Shown: positions 8,611 through 25,349, counted from the first letter of the stretch. The stretch is DNA of 64,000 bases from Corynebacterium sp. Marseille-P4321 (GCF_903645305.1 NZ_CAHJXO010000003.1:186001-250000); one strand, 5' to 3'. A program made the numbers and translations. Notes: generated from the sequence alone by a model not told the origin.

Positions 8611-10314
8611 GTGTCAAAGCCAGACGATCATCCGTCGTTCAATTTGATCGAGCAGCCATGGATCATCTGCGCAACCACTGAGGGCATTGAGGAACTCAGT
8701 ATCCGTCAAATCTTCGACGGAACCTCAACACCCGTTCGAATCCTCGGCGACTCCCCCACCCAGGACTATGCGGTACTGCGTGTCCTGCTGGCGATCTTTT
8801 GGCGAGCCCACCTCAGCGCCCCCTCGAACGCGCCGAGGTGGGAACAGTGGTTCATAGCGAAGAGACAAAAGCTACTCGAAGATGGCAGAGATGACTGCGT
8901 GTTGGATTACCTTAGCCAGCACCAAAACAGGTTCGATCTATTTGATAGGGACGCTCCATTCATGCAGGTGGGAGACCTTGAGACTACCAACGCCACACGT
9001 CAACCGGTTTCCCGAATCCTGCCTGACGCGGAGCAGGACTACTTCACTATGAGGACGCATGAAGGCCGCAGGGCCCTGACGTTTGCAGAAGCGGCACGCT
9101 GGCTCATTCACACACAAGCGTACGACTACTCCGGCATCAAATCCGGTGCCATCGGCGACCCCCGCGTCAAGAGGGGCAAAGGCTACCCCATCGGCACTGG
9201 CTGGACTGGGATGACTGGTGGCACTGTCATCAAAGGTCGCTCATTGTTGGAGACACTCCTCCTGAACACCACGGCAGACGTACTTTCATCGGACGCGTCC
9301 GACGATCTTCCAGTTTGGGAACGGGAACCCGACTCTGCGACCCAGCGAAACGACCGTGCGGGAAAGCTGAAAGACCCGCCAGCACCACAACCACAAGGGG
9401 CCGCGGATCTTGCTACGTGGCAGTCTCGACGGATACGGCTCTTCCCAGAAGGAGACCTGGTGGTTTCGGTCCTCGTCAGTAATGGCGACCGCGTTCCCGA
9501 TGCAGGGAAAAACATTTTCGGCGACCCAATGACGCCGTACCGTTTTAGCAAGAACCAGACCAAGAAAGGCCAGCTAGCCTTCTACCCGAAGCCGTACGAC
9601 GCGCAACGCACCATGTGGCGGTCTCTCGACGCGCTTATCGCTACGGAATCAGACCCGGGTTTCACTGACTCTGACCACGCCCCCAAACGGCCCGCCAATC
9701 TGATCAATTTCTCAACGATCGCACGACATCAGCGGTCCAACGAAGTTGCGGATGTCAGCATCGTATCGATGGGTTACGGCCCTCAGAGTTCGTCAGTCGG
9801 AACAGTGGTTACCGGAGACATCGGTCTCCCCCTCTCGCTCCTACAGGACGACAACCTCTCTCGCGTACACCGCCAGTATGTGAGGGATGCCGCGGAAGTA
9901 ACCAAAAACGCCGCTGTTTCTCTTGGTTGGTTCGCCGGTCAGCTCGAACTTGCCGCTGGCGGCGAGTACGTCTTTGACGCAGATGCGGCCGACCGCCTGT
10001 ACACCGTCTTGGAACCTCTCTTCATCCGTTGGCTGCGCAACCTCAACCTCGACGAGATCGAGAACGAAGCGATCGCTTGGCAGCGGCAGATCCGCAATCA
10101 GCTCCTCGAGATTGCAGACGAAAAGGTGCGGGGCGCAGGACAAAAAGCGCTGGTCGGCCGCATTGTCGACGGCAGCGAAGAGAGTGCGGGCCGCGTGATC
10201 AGTGCCGGATCCCTGTACCGCAATCTGTTATACCGTCTCAGCCAAGATCTTCCCTTGTTGCGTGAGCACGAACGAGAACAAAAGGAACTTCGCCGGAAAG
10301 GTGACCAACCATGA
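8611..10314 (+). CDS. cas8e: Cascade large subunit Cas8e (Cse1/CasA)
   Basis: This 567-residue large subunit of the type I-E Cascade complex recognises the PAM and recruits Cas3. The N-terminal FNLIEQPWI (10-18) is the family signature (usually FNLIDEPWI). The C-terminal part is helical and charged, as expected for the four-helix bundle that contacts Cas3. The GTG start at 8611 follows an AAAGGAGAAAG ribosome site. The end overlaps cse2 by four bases (ATGA), a sign of translational coupling. The large subunit is the fastest-evolving Cascade protein, so assignment rests on the N-terminal motif, size and position between cas3 and cse2. Confidence 0.95.
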   Translation: MSKPDDHPSFNLIEQPWIICATTEGIEELSIRQIFDGTSTPVRILGDSPTQDYAVLRVLLAIFWRAHLSAPSNAPRWEQWFIAKRQKLLEDGRDDCVLDYLSQHQNRFDLFDRDAPFMQVGDLETTNATRQPVSRILPDAEQDYFTMRTHEGRRALTFAEAARWLIHTQAYDYSGIKSGAIGDPRVKRGKGYPIGTGWTGMTGGTVIKGRSLLETLLLNTTADVLSSDASDDLPVWEREPDSATQRNDRAGKLKDPPAPQPQGAADLATWQSRRIRLFPEGDLVVSVLVSNGDRVPDAGKNIFGDPMTPYRFSKNQTKKGQLAFYPKPYDAQRTMWRSLDALIATESDPGFTDSDHAPKRPANLINFSTIARHQRSNEVADVSIVSMGYGPQSSSVGTVVTGDIGLPLSLLQDDNLSRVHRQYVRDAAEVTKNAAVSLGWFAGQLELAAGGEYVFDADAADRLYTVLEPLFIRWLRNLNLDEIENEAIAWQRQIRNQLLEIADEKVRGAGQKALVGRIVDGSEESAGRVISAGSLYRNLLYRLSQDLPLLREHEREQKELRRKGDQP

Positions 10315-10958
10315 GTAAACCCAACCTCCGGTTCAGCGTGGCAAACACGGCAAACCGATTACAGTCAAGCTATCTTGAACGGCCCGAATCAATCGAGGGA
10401 ACAGAAGCGCGCCGGGTACTGGCAGAGCTTCGGAAGAGCGCAGCACGCCAGTTCGGCACCGACCCACTTGCTCTCCAACTCGTCCTCAGCGCACTCACTC
10501 CTGCACTGAGCCAAGGCGAGATTGGTCATGGCGACGCCCCATCCCCATCCGAGTCAGCCGCTTACTACGCCCTCACTTTATTTGCATCACACATGCAAAG
10601 CGCTAACACACCCGCACATTCGGAGGAACGTTCATTCGCTCTGGCTTGCGGCCGGCTTCAGACACTCCGCGACTCAAGCTCCCTCAAACCTCGGTTCGAC
10701 GCCATGCAAACCGCCCGCGACGAAGCGTCTCGTTTGCTTCACCTCCGCACCTTGGTCTCCTTATTGAAGCGGGAGAAACTCTCATTCGACTATGGCGCGT
10801 TAGCTGTGGACCTGCGCAGCCTGCAGAACCCGGAGCGCCGCGATGGCGTGCTTCTTCGCTGGGGCCGCGATTACGCGGTCGGCATGCTCCGCCCATCCCA
10901 GCAAGATGAACCGCTTTCCGACAACACCACTCCTGACTTCCCCGTCACTTCATCCTAG
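10311..10958 (+). CDS. cse2: Cascade small subunit Cse2 (CasB)
   Basis: This 215-residue, mainly helical, arginine-rich protein has the size and position of Cse2, present as a dimer along the belly of the type I-E Cascade where it stabilises crRNA and non-target DNA. I see the repeated ARRVLAELRKSAAR-like helix common near the N-terminus of this family. The ATG at 10311 overlaps the cas8e stop. A stretch after about residue 195 is low-complexity. The assignment depends partly on synteny, because Cse2 sequences are weakly conserved. Confidence 0.92.
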   Translation: MSKPNLRFSVANTANRLQSSYLERPESIEGTEARRVLAELRKSAARQFGTDPLALQLVLSALTPALSQGEIGHGDAPSPSESAAYYALTLFASHMQSANTPAHSEERSFALACGRLQTLRDSSSLKPRFDAMQTARDEASRLLHLRTLVSLLKREKLSFDYGALAVDLRSLQNPERRDGVLLRWGRDYAVGMLRPSQQDEPLSDNTTPDFPVTSS

Positions 10959-10971
10959 AAAGGCATCTCCC

Positions 10972-12120
10972 ATGTCCCTCATCATCGACATTCACGCTTT
11001 ACAAACCATCCCCCCGTCCCTAATCAACCGTGACGACACTGGAGCTCCAAAGACAGCAGTGTTCGGAGGCGTACCACGGCAGCGGGTTTCCTCCCAGTCC
11101 TGGAAGCGGGCAATCCGCCGGTATTTTGAGGCCCACTTCGATCCGGAGCTGATCGGTGACCGCTCGAAGCGACTCCCCGAAAAGATCGCTCTCATCCTCG
11201 AGGACGAAGGGCTAGATCAAGAAGACGCGATCGCTCGTACCCAGAAACTGTTCAAAGCGGCTGGAATCACGACGGAGGTGGAAAAGAAATCGAAGAAGAA
11301 TGATCCGGAAGCTCCGGAGCCGAGCCCTTACCCCCGGACCAAATACCTCATCTTCCTCAGCCAGCAACAGGTTGAACGAGCGGTCCAAGAGCTGCTTTCC
11401 CGTGGTGAAGAAAAGCTGTCCAGCAAAGACGCCAAGGCAATTCTGGATACCAACCACTCTGTGGACATGGCCATGTTTGGTCGCATGGTGGCTGACGACG
11501 CAGCGTACAACGTTGACGCCGCAGTGCAGGTGGCACACGCCATCGGAATCCACAGCTCGACACCGGATTTCGACTACTTCACCGCAGTAGATGACCTTGC
11601 CGAAGAAGGGGAAGAGACAGGTGCGGGCATGATCGGCACCGTGCAAATGATGTCCTCAACGCTGTACCGCTACGCCACCGTGAACTTGGCTGGGCTTGAG
11701 AAAAACCTCGACTCGGGCGAAGCGGCACGCCAAGCAGCCGGTCAGTTCATTGAAGCGTTCATTGCATCAATGCCCACCGGTAAAATCAACACTTTCGCTA
11801 ACCAGACACTCCCTGAGCTGGTGTATGTGACAATCCGGGATACACGTCCCGTCTCCCTGGTCAACGCGTTTGAGACTCCCGTGCTCGAGGAAACGCGTGA
11901 GAACGAAGTCCCGAAGGCTCGGCGCCAGGTCGCGGCTGAACGACTGGCTCAGGAGGCACGCGACGTCCAGGACGTGTATGGCTTCGCACCCCTTGCTTCA
12001 TTTGTTCTGGGGATGGGTGAGCTCGCTGCGCCGTTTGAGGGCATCGCCGAGAAAACCACGCTGGCTGGTCTCACAGAACGCGTCGACATGGAGCTGAAGC
12101 GCATCGCAGGTGATAACTAG
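10972..12120 (+). CDS. cas7e: Cascade backbone subunit Cas7e (Cse4/CasC)
   Basis: This 382-residue protein forms the six-copy RNA-binding backbone of Cascade. The N-terminus matches the family closely: INRDDTGAPK (18-27) and RQRVSSQSWKRAIRR (36-50), with a C-terminal part ending in a helical segment. The frame is open upstream to 10843 inside cse2, but the ATG at 10972 has a good AGAAAGG site and begins the conserved MSLIIDIHALQ sequence. An insertion rich in lysine and acidic residues (about 95-110, KKSKKNDPEAPE) looks like a surface loop. It overlaps cas5e by one base. Confidence 0.96.
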   Translation: MSLIIDIHALQTIPPSLINRDDTGAPKTAVFGGVPRQRVSSQSWKRAIRRYFEAHFDPELIGDRSKRLPEKIALILEDEGLDQEDAIARTQKLFKAAGITTEVEKKSKKNDPEAPEPSPYPRTKYLIFLSQQQVERAVQELLSRGEEKLSSKDAKAILDTNHSVDMAMFGRMVADDAAYNVDAAVQVAHAIGIHSSTPDFDYFTAVDDLAEEGEETGAGMIGTVQMMSSTLYRYATVNLAGLEKNLDSGEAARQAAGQFIEAFIASMPTGKINTFANQTLPELVYVTIRDTRPVSLVNAFETPVLEETRENEVPKARRQVAAERLAQEARDVQDVYGFAPLASFVLGMGELAAPFEGIAEKTTLAGLTERVDMELKRIAGDN

Positions 12121-12842
12121 TGTCTCACTCACTTCTGCTCTTATTGAAGGGGCCGATGCAATCGTGGGGCGATGAGTCCCGGTTCAAAGTCCGCGCCACG
12201 GCAACTACTCCAACGAAGTCCGGGATTGTCGGTCTTATTGCCGCTGCCCAGGGGAGGCGCCGAACGGATGAGATAGAGGATCTGGCGGCTCTCAACCTGG
12301 CGGTGAGAGTGGATCAATCGGGCAGCCTGCTGCGGGATTACCAAACTGCGCAAGAATGGCAAACCAAACCGAACGAGCCTGCACAGCTGGTCAAACGCTA
12401 CTTTCTCTCCGATGCTGCATTCCTCGCAGCAGTGGAATCTGACGACCGAGCTCTACTCGAGAGCATCGCAGACTCGTTGAAGGCTCCCGCGTACCCCCTT
12501 TTTATGGGTCGTCGATCCTGCCCGGTGCACCCAGGCCTCGTTGTTGGCATCGCCGACACCGGCGGGGAGCGAGCACTGCGTGAACACCGAACGTGGTACG
12601 CAACCGCGCAATATAAAAGACAGTCCCCCAAACAAGTTTTCTTGGCGCTCTACCGCGATGCATTGGCTACAGAGACAAACGGCGTGCCACGGCAGGACGT
12701 TCCTCTTTCGTTCGACCCGCAACACCGCCGCTACGGATGGCGCGACGTTATTCGTTGCAGTGACGTAGAAATGCAAAATCCCGAAGGCAAAGAGCATTCG
12801 TCTCCCCGGGACATCTATTTCGAAACGGTGGTGCGAGCGTGA
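12120..12842 (+). CDS. cas5e: Cascade subunit Cas5e (CasD)
   Basis: This 240-residue Cas5 of type I-E binds the 5' handle of the crRNA and caps the backbone. LLLLKGPMQSWGDESRF (6-22) and PTKSGIVGLIAAA (31-43) are the glycine-rich RAMP signatures of this family. The GTG start at 12120 shares its G with the cas7e stop, and the end overlaps cas6e by four bases. The spacing fits tightly coupled production of the complex. Residues around 190-210 (PLSFDPQHRRYGWR) are also typical of Cas5e. Nothing appears damaged. Confidence 0.95.
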   Translation: MSHSLLLLLKGPMQSWGDESRFKVRATATTPTKSGIVGLIAAAQGRRRTDEIEDLAALNLAVRVDQSGSLLRDYQTAQEWQTKPNEPAQLVKRYFLSDAAFLAAVESDDRALLESIADSLKAPAYPLFMGRRSCPVHPGLVVGIADTGGERALREHRTWYATAQYKRQSPKQVFLALYRDALATETNGVPRQDVPLSFDPQHRRYGWRDVIRCSDVEMQNPEGKEHSSPRDIYFETVVRA

Positions 12843-13540
12843 GCACGCTGACAAGGATCTCAATTAACCCCGCACGTCGAAGCGGCCGCAAATTGCTCAC
12901 TGACCCGCAGTCGATGCACGCGGCAGTTAGAGCTTCCTTCCCACCGGATATCACCGAGGAGGATGCTCGTGTGCTCTGGCGCGTGGACAAGCATGATCAT
13001 GAGTCCGTCTTGTATATCGTTGGTCCGGAGAAACCCACTGGGGCTGTGATCGTGGAGCAAGCAGGATGGGAAAGCAGGCCAGCGCAGACGGCCGACTACA
13101 CCAGATTCCTCGATTCGCTGCTGAAAGGACAACGCTGGCACTTCGAGATAGTTGCCAATCCCACCTATTCAGAACCAAACGGCAAACGAGGAAAGGTGAA
13201 AGCGCACGTCTCCGTGAAGCATCAATTGGACTGGCTGTACAAGCAGGCACCCAAGTCGGGTTTCACGCTTGCACCGCGTATCGATGACCCCTGCTCTGAT
13301 GAAGAGCGCTCTCGCTGGGCCGCCAGTGACGAGCCGATGGTGATCGAGCGATGGACCGACGTATTCGGGAAGGGTAAAGGGGGCCGGAGCGCAAGAAACC
13401 AGGTGCGCATCGCTAAGGCCCGTTTCTCCGGCACACTTGAAATCACCGACGTCGAAGCGATTCGCCATGGCTTGACCCACGGTATTGGCCGTGCACGTGC
13501 GTATGGGTGCGGGCTGCTCACACTGGCGCCGGTGAAGTAA
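12839..13540 (+). CDS. cas6e: crRNA-processing endoribonuclease Cas6e (CasE)
   Basis: This 233-residue RAMP ribonuclease cuts the repeat hairpin and stays bound to the 3' stem of each crRNA. H27 (DPQSMHAAV) stands where the catalytic histidine of Cas6e lies, and the C-terminus has the glycine-rich THGIGRARAYGCGLLTL motif of the family. The GTG start overlaps the cas5e stop (GTGA). By family behaviour it should cut each repeat after the GCGGGG stem and leave an AUGAGCC-type 5' handle. The degenerate repeat at 5598-5572 keeps both the stem and the handle. Confidence 0.95.
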   Translation: MSTLTRISINPARRSGRKLLTDPQSMHAAVRASFPPDITEEDARVLWRVDKHDHESVLYIVGPEKPTGAVIVEQAGWESRPAQTADYTRFLDSLLKGQRWHFEIVANPTYSEPNGKRGKVKAHVSVKHQLDWLYKQAPKSGFTLAPRIDDPCSDEERSRWAASDEPMVIERWTDVFGKGKGGRSARNQVRIAKARFSGTLEITDVEAIRHGLTHGIGRARAYGCGLLTLAPVK

Positions 13541-13541
13541 G

Positions 13542-14480
13542 TTGACTACGCCGCAAGAACTGCCGATTACCCGACACGCTCTGGCCCAGATGGCAGACCG
13601 AATTTCTTTTCTCTATGTCGAGCGCGCCACGGTCAACCGAGACGGAAATGCGCTCACCATCACCGATCAGCGTGGAGTGGCCCATATCCCGGCCACGCAG
13701 TTAGCGGTCCTTCTTCTCGGCCCGGGAACGCGAATCACCTACGCTGCAATGGCACTCCTTGGGGACGCGGGAACATCCACCGTTTGGGTGGGCGAGCGTG
13801 GCGTTCGCTATTACGCCAGCGGACGGCCCCCAGCAAAGTCATCGCGTATGGCTGAACTTCAAGCCGAGATCGTCTCCCACCAGAGGAAGCGATTGGATTG
13901 TGCGAAACGGATGTACGGTCTCCGTTTTCCCGGCGAAGACCTAACTGGCCTATCCATGGCGAAGCTCAGGGGTCGTGAGGGAGCACGAATGAAGAAAGTG
14001 TACGCAGCTGAGGCGGCGCGCACTGGAGTGTACTGGGATCGCCGAAGCTACGATCCCAACGACTTCGAATCATCGTCTCCGATCAACCAGGCTCTTACCG
14101 CAGCGAGTGCCGCGCTGTACGGGATTGCACACGCCGTAGTAGCTGGAATGGGATTCATCCCCGCTCTCGGTGTCATCCACACGGGAACAGATCGTTCATT
14201 CGTGTACGACATCGCCGACCTATACAAAGCTGAGGTTGCCATTCCTGCGGCCTTCGACGCAGTTGCCCGGGAGGAAGGCCAGCCAGCCTTAGTTGTGCGG
14301 CGAATAATGCGTGACGCTGTCGTCGAGAAACGACTCATGCAAAGGATGGTCCGCGATCTCAAGTTCGTAATGAACGTGCCCGACAACGAATCGTACAGCG
14401 AGGCCGAGCTGCTGCTGTGGAGCGAGCTCGAGGTCATTGCGTCGGGAGTAAATTGGGCAAACGACGGGATTTATTCATGA
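13542..14480 (+). CDS. cas1: CRISPR integrase Cas1 (type I-E)
   Basis: This 312-residue Cas1 forms, with Cas2, the complex that inserts new spacers at the leader end. The likely catalytic metal ligands are E146 (LRGREGARMK), H213 (LGVIHTG) and D226 (YDIADLYK); the last two have the 13-residue spacing seen in E. coli Cas1. The start is TTG at 13542, two bases after the cas6e stop; no other start keeps the conserved N-terminus. The end overlaps cas2 by four bases. Intact Cas1 agrees with signs of continued acquisition in the array. Confidence 0.96.
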   Translation: MTTPQELPITRHALAQMADRISFLYVERATVNRDGNALTITDQRGVAHIPATQLAVLLLGPGTRITYAAMALLGDAGTSTVWVGERGVRYYASGRPPAKSSRMAELQAEIVSHQRKRLDCAKRMYGLRFPGEDLTGLSMAKLRGREGARMKKVYAAEAARTGVYWDRRSYDPNDFESSSPINQALTAASAALYGIAHAVVAGMGFIPALGVIHTGTDRSFVYDIADLYKAEVAIPAAFDAVAREEGQPALVVRRIMRDAVVEKRLMQRMVRDLKFVMNVPDNESYSEAELLLWSELEVIASGVNWANDGIYS

Positions 14481-14815
14481 TCGTGCTTGTGGTCACTGCG
14501 TGCCCCGCAGGTTTACGAGGTGACCTAACCAAATGGCTGACCGAACTCACACCAGGTACTTTCGTCGGAGCGCCCTCTGCACGCGTCCGCGATTTACTCT
14601 GGGAAAGGACGGTGCAGCTCGTGCGCGACGGTCGGGCTCTGCTGGTGTATTCCTCCGATAACGAGCAAGGAATGGAGTTCCGGACTCACCGCCACGATTG
14701 GGTGCCCACGGATTTCGATGGTCTTACCCTCATGATGAGACCTGAATCGCCCAGCTCTCAAGCAAGGCGAACTGGATGGAGCAGGGCGCGACAACAACGG
14801 CGGCGACGCGGGTAG
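14477..14815 (+). CDS. cas2: CRISPR adaptation protein Cas2 (type I-E, CasB-type Cas2e)
   Basis: This 112-residue partner of Cas1 begins MIVLVVTACPAGLRGDLTKW, the classic start of type I-E Cas2 (ygbF family), followed by the ferredoxin-like fold. The ATG at 14477 overlaps the cas1 stop. The last 20 or so residues are arginine- and glutamine-rich, a longer basic tail than needed for the core fold, perhaps aiding DNA contact. It is the last gene of the operon. The only terminator seen downstream points the other way, for rpoC. Confidence 0.95.
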   Translation: MIVLVVTACPAGLRGDLTKWLTELTPGTFVGAPSARVRDLLWERTVQLVRDGRALLVYSSDNEQGMEFRTHRHDWVPTDFDGLTLMMRPESPSSQARRTGWSRARQQRRRRG

Positions 14816-14929
14816 CGAAACCCGGGCGTGTGGTGTCGCACACCGAACTTCGAAACACCCCCACGCACAGCACTAAAATCGGTCTACGCGTCCATTTCGC
14901 AGAATAGCGACCTGCAGCGGATACCGTCG

Positions 14930-14967
14930 GAAAGCAAAAGCCCGGCCCCTCAGCGGGGACCGGGCTA
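14930..14967 (-). terminator. Rho-independent terminator of rpoC
   Basis: On the minus strand AGCCCGGTCCCC and GGGGCCGGGCT pair around a GCTGA loop (14939-14966) and are followed by TTTTGCTTT. It stands just beyond the rpoC stop. The hairpin could also stop transcripts coming from cas2. Confidence 0.85.
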
Positions 14968-15002
14968 GCAGACCGAGCTAAGCCAGAAGTGCTGGGCCTA
15001 CT

Positions 15003-19001
<3,999 letters not shown>

Positions 19002-19046
19002 GTAAAAGTTCCTTTTCAGTAGTTTTTGGAAGATCGTTCGTCGAGA

Positions 19047-19072
19047 CGTCGAAAAGCAATTGCTTTACGACG
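19047..19072. repeat. Inverted pair of the CGTCGWWAAGC motif in the rpoB-rpoC gap
   Basis: CGTCGAAAAGC (19047-19057) and GCTTTACGACG (19062-19072) face each other around AATT and can form a hairpin with one or two mismatches. Both are members of the GCTTWWCGACG family discussed in the findings. The second copy ends one base before the rpoB stop codon. Confidence 0.7.
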
Positions 19073-22570
<3,498 letters not shown>

Positions 22571-22763
22571 CTTGGGCGGTACGTCGCCCAGCCCGCTCTG
22601 GCTTGCGCGAGCTGGTGGCGTTTCCGCAGGTAAAGTTAGCATTCGGTCTGCTTCGGAAGACCCGCCCCCAGAAACAGCAAAATCACCTTGTCAAATGCAG
22701 CCAAAATTGACGTTGAACAAGGTTTCTGCAGATGGCTGGAGACGGCTTCCAGCGCAACGACTC

Positions 22764-22792
22764 AGCTTAGACCAAAAGCTGGAACTTGTAAA
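22764..22792 (-). promoter_or_regulatory. Predicted rpoB promoter
   Basis: On the minus strand TTTACA (22792-22787) and TAAGCT (22769-22764) are separated by 17 bp, a good match to vegetative promoter spacing, giving a start near 22757 and a leader of nearly 190 nt. The rest of the gap 22643-22932 holds two direct copies of GCTTATCGACG (22890-22900, 22901-22911) and no gene. Confidence 0.55.
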
Positions 22793-22932
22793 GGCGATCC
22801 GGGATCCCTCAGCCCGTCGCCACAATGCGGGGAAGTCTAACACCGATCTGCGCACAGGCCGCAACCGCAACGGCGTTTTGGGGCACTTTGCTTATCGACG
22901 GCTTATCGACGGCTGCCGGCGACTCCCGGCAC

Positions 22933-23859
22933 CTACCGGCGCCCCGGGCGCAGCGCCCCAATCAATCCCGCCGCCAGCAACATCGCACCCAGGCCGGCAA
23001 TCCCCCACTGCCACGCCCGCTGCGTCGACGGCGCGTGCGAGTTCCCAAGGCGGCGCAGCAGTTCCTCGGTCTGCGCGCGGTCCATCTTCCCGTCGTAAGT
23101 GACGATGTTGCGCACTCCCCGCCCGTCTTCCGTGGCGTAGTAGTCGTCCACCATCTCGTCGATGCCCACCACTACCCCGGTGATCTGGTCCACCAGCAGC
23201 TCACGCTCGGCGCGGTGGAAGAGGAAGGTGCGAATCTGCCCGCCGTTTTCACCCGGCACAGCCAGCGTGTTGCGCATGTCCGCGTATCGCAGCGCAACGT
23301 TCGTCGGCTCCACCACCTGGGAATAGCGGTACACGGTGCGCCCCGCGATCTCTTCCTCACCCACGAACTGCGCGGGTGTCGATCCGCGCAGCATCGGGTC
23401 AAACACCTGCACCGCTTCCTTAGGCGCGGGGGCGGGGAACTTCAACCAGGCACCGTCGATAGGCACCTGCGCTGGCGGCATAGCCATCACCAGCTGTACC
23501 TGCGCGTCCCCCTGCGCACTACCTGTGACCCGGTCCAGCACGTAGGACCAGGTGGACGCGGAGACGAGGTTGTCGAAATCGCTGCCCGCATCGCCGGCGC
23601 GCACCGTATCGCCGATGCGCACGCTGGCGGTGTCGTCGTCAGACGGGTTCTGGATCTCCATGTGTAGCTGACGCACCACCGGAGCCGGCTCGCCGTCGCG
23701 CGTGCCCTCCGCGTCCTCGATAGTCCACGTCGCCTGCCCCAAGTCCAACGGCAGGCGCGCCCCGGAAAGCAGCACCCGCGGCGCGAGCAACCCAGCGACC
23801 ATCAACGCCACGCCGAGCCCGGCGAGCAGCGTGGACAAAACCCTGGATTTAGGCAGCAT
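22933..23859 (-). CDS. DUF3068 domain membrane-anchored protein
   Basis: This 308-residue protein has one hydrophobic segment near the N-terminus (VLSTLLAGLGVALMVAGLLA, about 6-25) and another near the C-terminus (about 285-303) ending in a basic tail. The extracytoplasmic part between them resembles the DUF3068 family of corynebacteria and mycobacteria, whose role is not established. The frame extends to 23895, but the ATG at 23859 starts just before the membrane segment and leaves 11 bp after the aldehyde dehydrogenase stop, so the two genes are probably co-transcribed. Confidence 0.8.
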   Translation of the reverse strand: MLPKSRVLSTLLAGLGVALMVAGLLAPRVLLSGARLPLDLGQATWTIEDAEGTRDGEPAPVVRQLHMEIQNPSDDDTASVRIGDTVRAGDAGSDFDNLVSASTWSYVLDRVTGSAQGDAQVQLVMAMPPAQVPIDGAWLKFPAPAPKEAVQVFDPMLRGSTPAQFVGEEEIAGRTVYRYSQVVEPTNVALRYADMRNTLAVPGENGGQIRTFLFHRAERELLVDQITGVVVGIDEMVDDYYATEDGRGVRNIVTYDGKMDRAQTEELLRRLGNSHAPSTQRAWQWGIAGLGAMLLAAGLIGALRPGRR

Positions 23860-23870
23860 GGTGCGCCAGT

Positions 23871-25349
23871 TTAGCGCAGCAGCCCCCGGCCCCATTTCAA
23901 CGCCGCCGCCATCGCGTCGGCGAACTCGGCGCGCGGCAGCCCGTTCGCCACCAGATTCATCCCGCGCGTTAAGGTCACATTGCGCGGCTCGGTGTACTTC
24001 AAAATGCCGTGTTCACCGTGGCGTCGGCCCGTACCGGAACGTTTCCAGCCACCCATCGGCGCGTCCATCGTGCTCCACGCCGGGGCGTAGCCCTCGTTGA
24101 TGTTCACGGTGCCGCACTGCAGCTGCGACGCGAGCTGCCGGGCAGTCGCGGGCGCCGCCCACACTGAGGCGTTCAGCCCGTAGTCGCTCGCGTTCGCGCG
24201 CTTCACCGCCTGCGCCAGCGACTCCACCACCTCGACGTACACCACGGGGCCGAACACTTCCTGGGTGTGCAGGTCGGCGGACGGGGGAACGTCGATAAGC
24301 ACTGTGGGCTCGAAAAACGCGGGCCCCGTTCGGTGCCCACCTGTAAGCACACGGGCGCCCTTCGCCACCGCGTCGTTCACAAACGCCTCGATGCGGTCGG
24401 TGTGCTCGGCCGAAATCTGCGAGCCCATATCCAGCTCCCACTCGCGCCCCGCACCCACCTTCATCCCCCGCACGCGCTCCACGAACGCAGGGATGAACGT
24501 CTCCGCCACATCCGCGTGGACGTACATCCGCTCGATGGAAATGCACAGCTGCCCCGAGTTGGCGAAGCACGCCGCCCACGCACCCTCCACCGCACGCTCG
24601 AGCGGCGCATCGGGCGCCACGATCATCGCGTTCTTGCCGCCGAGTTCCATCGAGTAATCAATCAGACGCGCCGCCGCCTGCTGCGCCAGCTTCGCCCCCG
24701 TTGCCGTGGAACCGGTGAACATGAGGAAGTCGCAACGCTGCACGATCGCCTGGCCCACCTCCTCACCGGTGCCGGTGACCACCTGGAACACCCCGTCCGG
24801 CAGCCCCGCAAGCGCCAGCAGCTCCTGGGCTTTGAGCGCCGAAAGCGGCGTGCGCTCGTCCGGCTTGACCACCACCGCATTGCCCGCCATCAACGCCGGC
24901 AGCGCATCCGACACCGCCAGCGAAAGCGGGTAATTAAACGGCGCGATCACGCCCACCACGCCCTTCGGCGGGCGCTGCTCCCAGGTAGAGGTGAGCACAG
25001 GAGCAAATGCTTTACGACGCTTCGTCCGCACCACCTTCGCCCCGTTATAGGCGTAATAGCGCGCCGTCATCGCAACGTCCATCACTTCTTCCAGCGCCGA
25101 GAGACGATTCTTGCCGTTCTCATCCTGGATGAGATCCATCAGCTCATCGCGGCCGTCGATGACCAGGTTGTGCAGGCGCTTCAGCACACGGGCGCGCTCC
25201 CCCAAGCTCGTCCGCGCCCACTGCGCCTGCGCCCGCCGGGCCCTGGTGAACGCCTCCTCCACGTCGTCCTCGGTGCCCCGCGGAACCTGCCCGAGGACGG
25301 CTCCGGTTGCCGGGTTGGTGACGTCGATAAGCTCGCGCATTTTCTCCAT
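23871..25349 (-). CDS. gabD2: Aldehyde dehydrogenase, probably succinate-semialdehyde dehydrogenase
   Basis: This 492-residue NAD(P)-dependent aldehyde dehydrogenase has all catalytic features: N139 (APFNYP), FTGSTATG (211-218), E235 (MELGGKN) and nucleophile C269 (GQLCISIER). Overall sequence and gene position next to rplL/rplJ and rpoB match the corynebacterial GabD2 type that oxidises succinic semialdehyde to succinate. Substrate is inferred from family. It starts at ATG 25349; an internal ATG three codons later is possible. Two copies of GCTTATCGACG lie inside the gene, one encoding VLIDV, plus one GCTTTACGACG. Confidence 0.88.
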   Translation of the reverse strand: MEKMRELIDVTNPATGAVLGQVPRGTEDDVEEAFTRARRAQAQWARTSLGERARVLKRLHNLVIDGRDELMDLIQDENGKNRLSALEEVMDVAMTARYYAYNGAKVVRTKRRKAFAPVLTSTWEQRPPKGVVGVIAPFNYPLSLAVSDALPALMAGNAVVVKPDERTPLSALKAQELLALAGLPDGVFQVVTGTGEEVGQAIVQRCDFLMFTGSTATGAKLAQQAAARLIDYSMELGGKNAMIVAPDAPLERAVEGAWAACFANSGQLCISIERMYVHADVAETFIPAFVERVRGMKVGAGREWELDMGSQISAEHTDRIEAFVNDAVAKGARVLTGGHRTGPAFFEPTVLIDVPPSADLHTQEVFGPVVYVEVVESLAQAVKRANASDYGLNASVWAAPATARQLASQLQCGTVNINEGYAPAWSTMDAPMGGWKRSGTGRRHGEHGILKYTEPRNVTLTRGMNLVANGLPRAEFADAMAAALKWGRGLLR

